In this document: piece after piece, positions 63,671 through 64,000 of the stretch | How positions within the stretch are numbered: position 1 is the stretch's first letter | Layout: each line of letters begins with the position of its first letter | Assembly: GCF_900142165.1 (NCBI RefSeq) | Contig: NZ_FQZY01000017.1 | Coordinates: 12,521 to 76,520 of the forward strand | Direction of reading: 5' to 3' | DNA length: 64,000 nucleotides | DNA from: Hespellia stercorisuis DSM 15480 | GTDB taxonomy: Bacteria; Bacillota; Clostridia; Lachnospirales; Lachnospiraceae | Notes under the pieces: model-generated | Database searches by the model: none | What the model was told of the DNA's origin: nothing | The model's input: the letters and a program-made list of their open reading frames with translations, nothing else | Translations under genes and position numbers: made by a program

Positions 63671-63756
63671 GCCCCCTTAACACCAATTCTAAAATGTGTC
63701 TATCTGATAACAAGATAACAATATCACTTCACATTTTAAATTGGTGTTAAGGAGGC
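63671..63756 (-). promoter_or_regulatory. Long hairpin masking the first kdp ribosome site
   Basis: Two 27-28-base arms (GCCTCCTTAACACCAATT.. and ..AATTGGTGTTAAGGGGGC in mRNA sense) pair with one mismatch and one bulged base around a 31-base loop. The 3' arm contains the AAGGGGG ribosome site of the TPR gene and the 5' arm contains its anti-sequence CCTCCTT. Translation would need the stem to open, so a riboregulator is likely, though a transposon-type repeat is not excluded. Confidence 0.7.
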
Positions 63757-64000
63757 TTTGCTTTGTATAAAGCATCTATAAAGTTTTTTGTATTCTGACT
63801 GCCCGGCATCCCTCATCAACATCATTATGACAATCCTATTGGGCATCCACTGATGTGAGTTTCCTACCGTCGCACTTCTTAATAGACTCTACTTTTTCAT
63901 ATTATCACCTTTTACAGGCAACTTAATTAATACGATTCTTTACGCTCTGAATCCATGTTTCTATAGATTTTGCCAAAATGTATTGTTGCTCTAAAACATC
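63757..64000 (-). other. Kdp leader region without a clear gene
   Basis: No reading frame is supported. On the minus strand GTGCGACGGTAGGAAACTCA, GGATGCCCAATAGGATTGTC and GAGGGATGCCGGGCAGTC suggest a folded leader (TGCCC with GGGCA, CATC with GATG). It does not match any riboswitch I can recite, including the c-di-AMP class I would expect at a potassium operon. The window ends here. Confidence 0.4.

Noticed and set aside
63757-64000. c-di-AMP (ydaO-type) riboswitch
   Set aside because: Expected from the potassium context, but I could not match the conserved blocks of that class to this sequence.

Overview
The window looks like a chromosome segment of a Clostridia member, most likely a gut Lachnospiraceae relative. 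Supporting signs are strong AGGAGG-type ribosome sites, moderate GC, YesM/YesN and LevR-type regulators, DUF4867 and DUF5058 proteins, a GGU/Mms-type sugar ABC transporter and a complete Kdp potassium system. This is inferred from gene content; no rRNA or other marker gene is present. Almost every gene is on the minus strand. The exceptions are a TetR regulator, a LysR regulator and a sigma-54 activator.

Layout. (1) 1-4177: a GTCT microsatellite, peptidase T, a glycogen branching enzyme and a divergent TetR-type regulator. (2) 4267-22659: a large sugar regulon. Reading in the direction of transcription it holds a family-1 solute-binding protein, a hybrid histidine kinase, an AraC regulator, a membrane-anchored sugar-binding protein, a YesM/YesN pair and a second sugar-binding lipoprotein. 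These are followed by a ChvE/MmsA/MmsB importer, a cupin-like DUF4867 protein, an L-fucose/L-arabinose isomerase family enzyme and xylulokinase. The whole reads as sense, import, isomerise and phosphorylate for a pentose or 6-deoxyhexose I cannot name. (3) 22840-26324: polyphosphate kinase, a conserved-looking intergenic stretch, a frameshifted gene and a 50-residue lysine-rich protein. (4) 26559-39260: a GntR-controlled catabolic cluster of TRAP transporter, MFS transporter, type I dehydroquinase, Fe-S flavin ene-reductase, TIM-barrel isomerase, two zinc dehydrogenases, creatininase-fold hydrolase and HMG-CoA-lyase-like aldolase. It fits anaerobic breakdown of a cyclohexane carboxylic acid such as quinate or shikimate. 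(5) 39343-44632: a decayed zone with gene fragments, internal duplications, a deleted aldo/keto reductase and a truncated Rpn nuclease, among a few intact genes. (6) 45624-55215: an eight-gene operon of amidohydrolases, opine-dehydrogenase-like, racemase-like, PrpD-like and ornithine-cyclodeaminase-like enzymes plus two membrane proteins. A perfect -24/-12 (sigma-54) promoter precedes it, and a short LevR-type activator is encoded divergently. (7) 55220-63756: TPR protein, kdpF, kdpA, kdpB, kdpC, kdpD and kdpE, with a long hairpin that buries the first ribosome-binding site.

The strongest candidates for undescribed biology are the cyclitol-acid cluster in region 4 and the sigma-54-driven amide/opine cluster with its unexplained membrane protein pair in region 6. 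The substrates proposed for regions 2, 4 and 6 are inferences from family membership and gene order.
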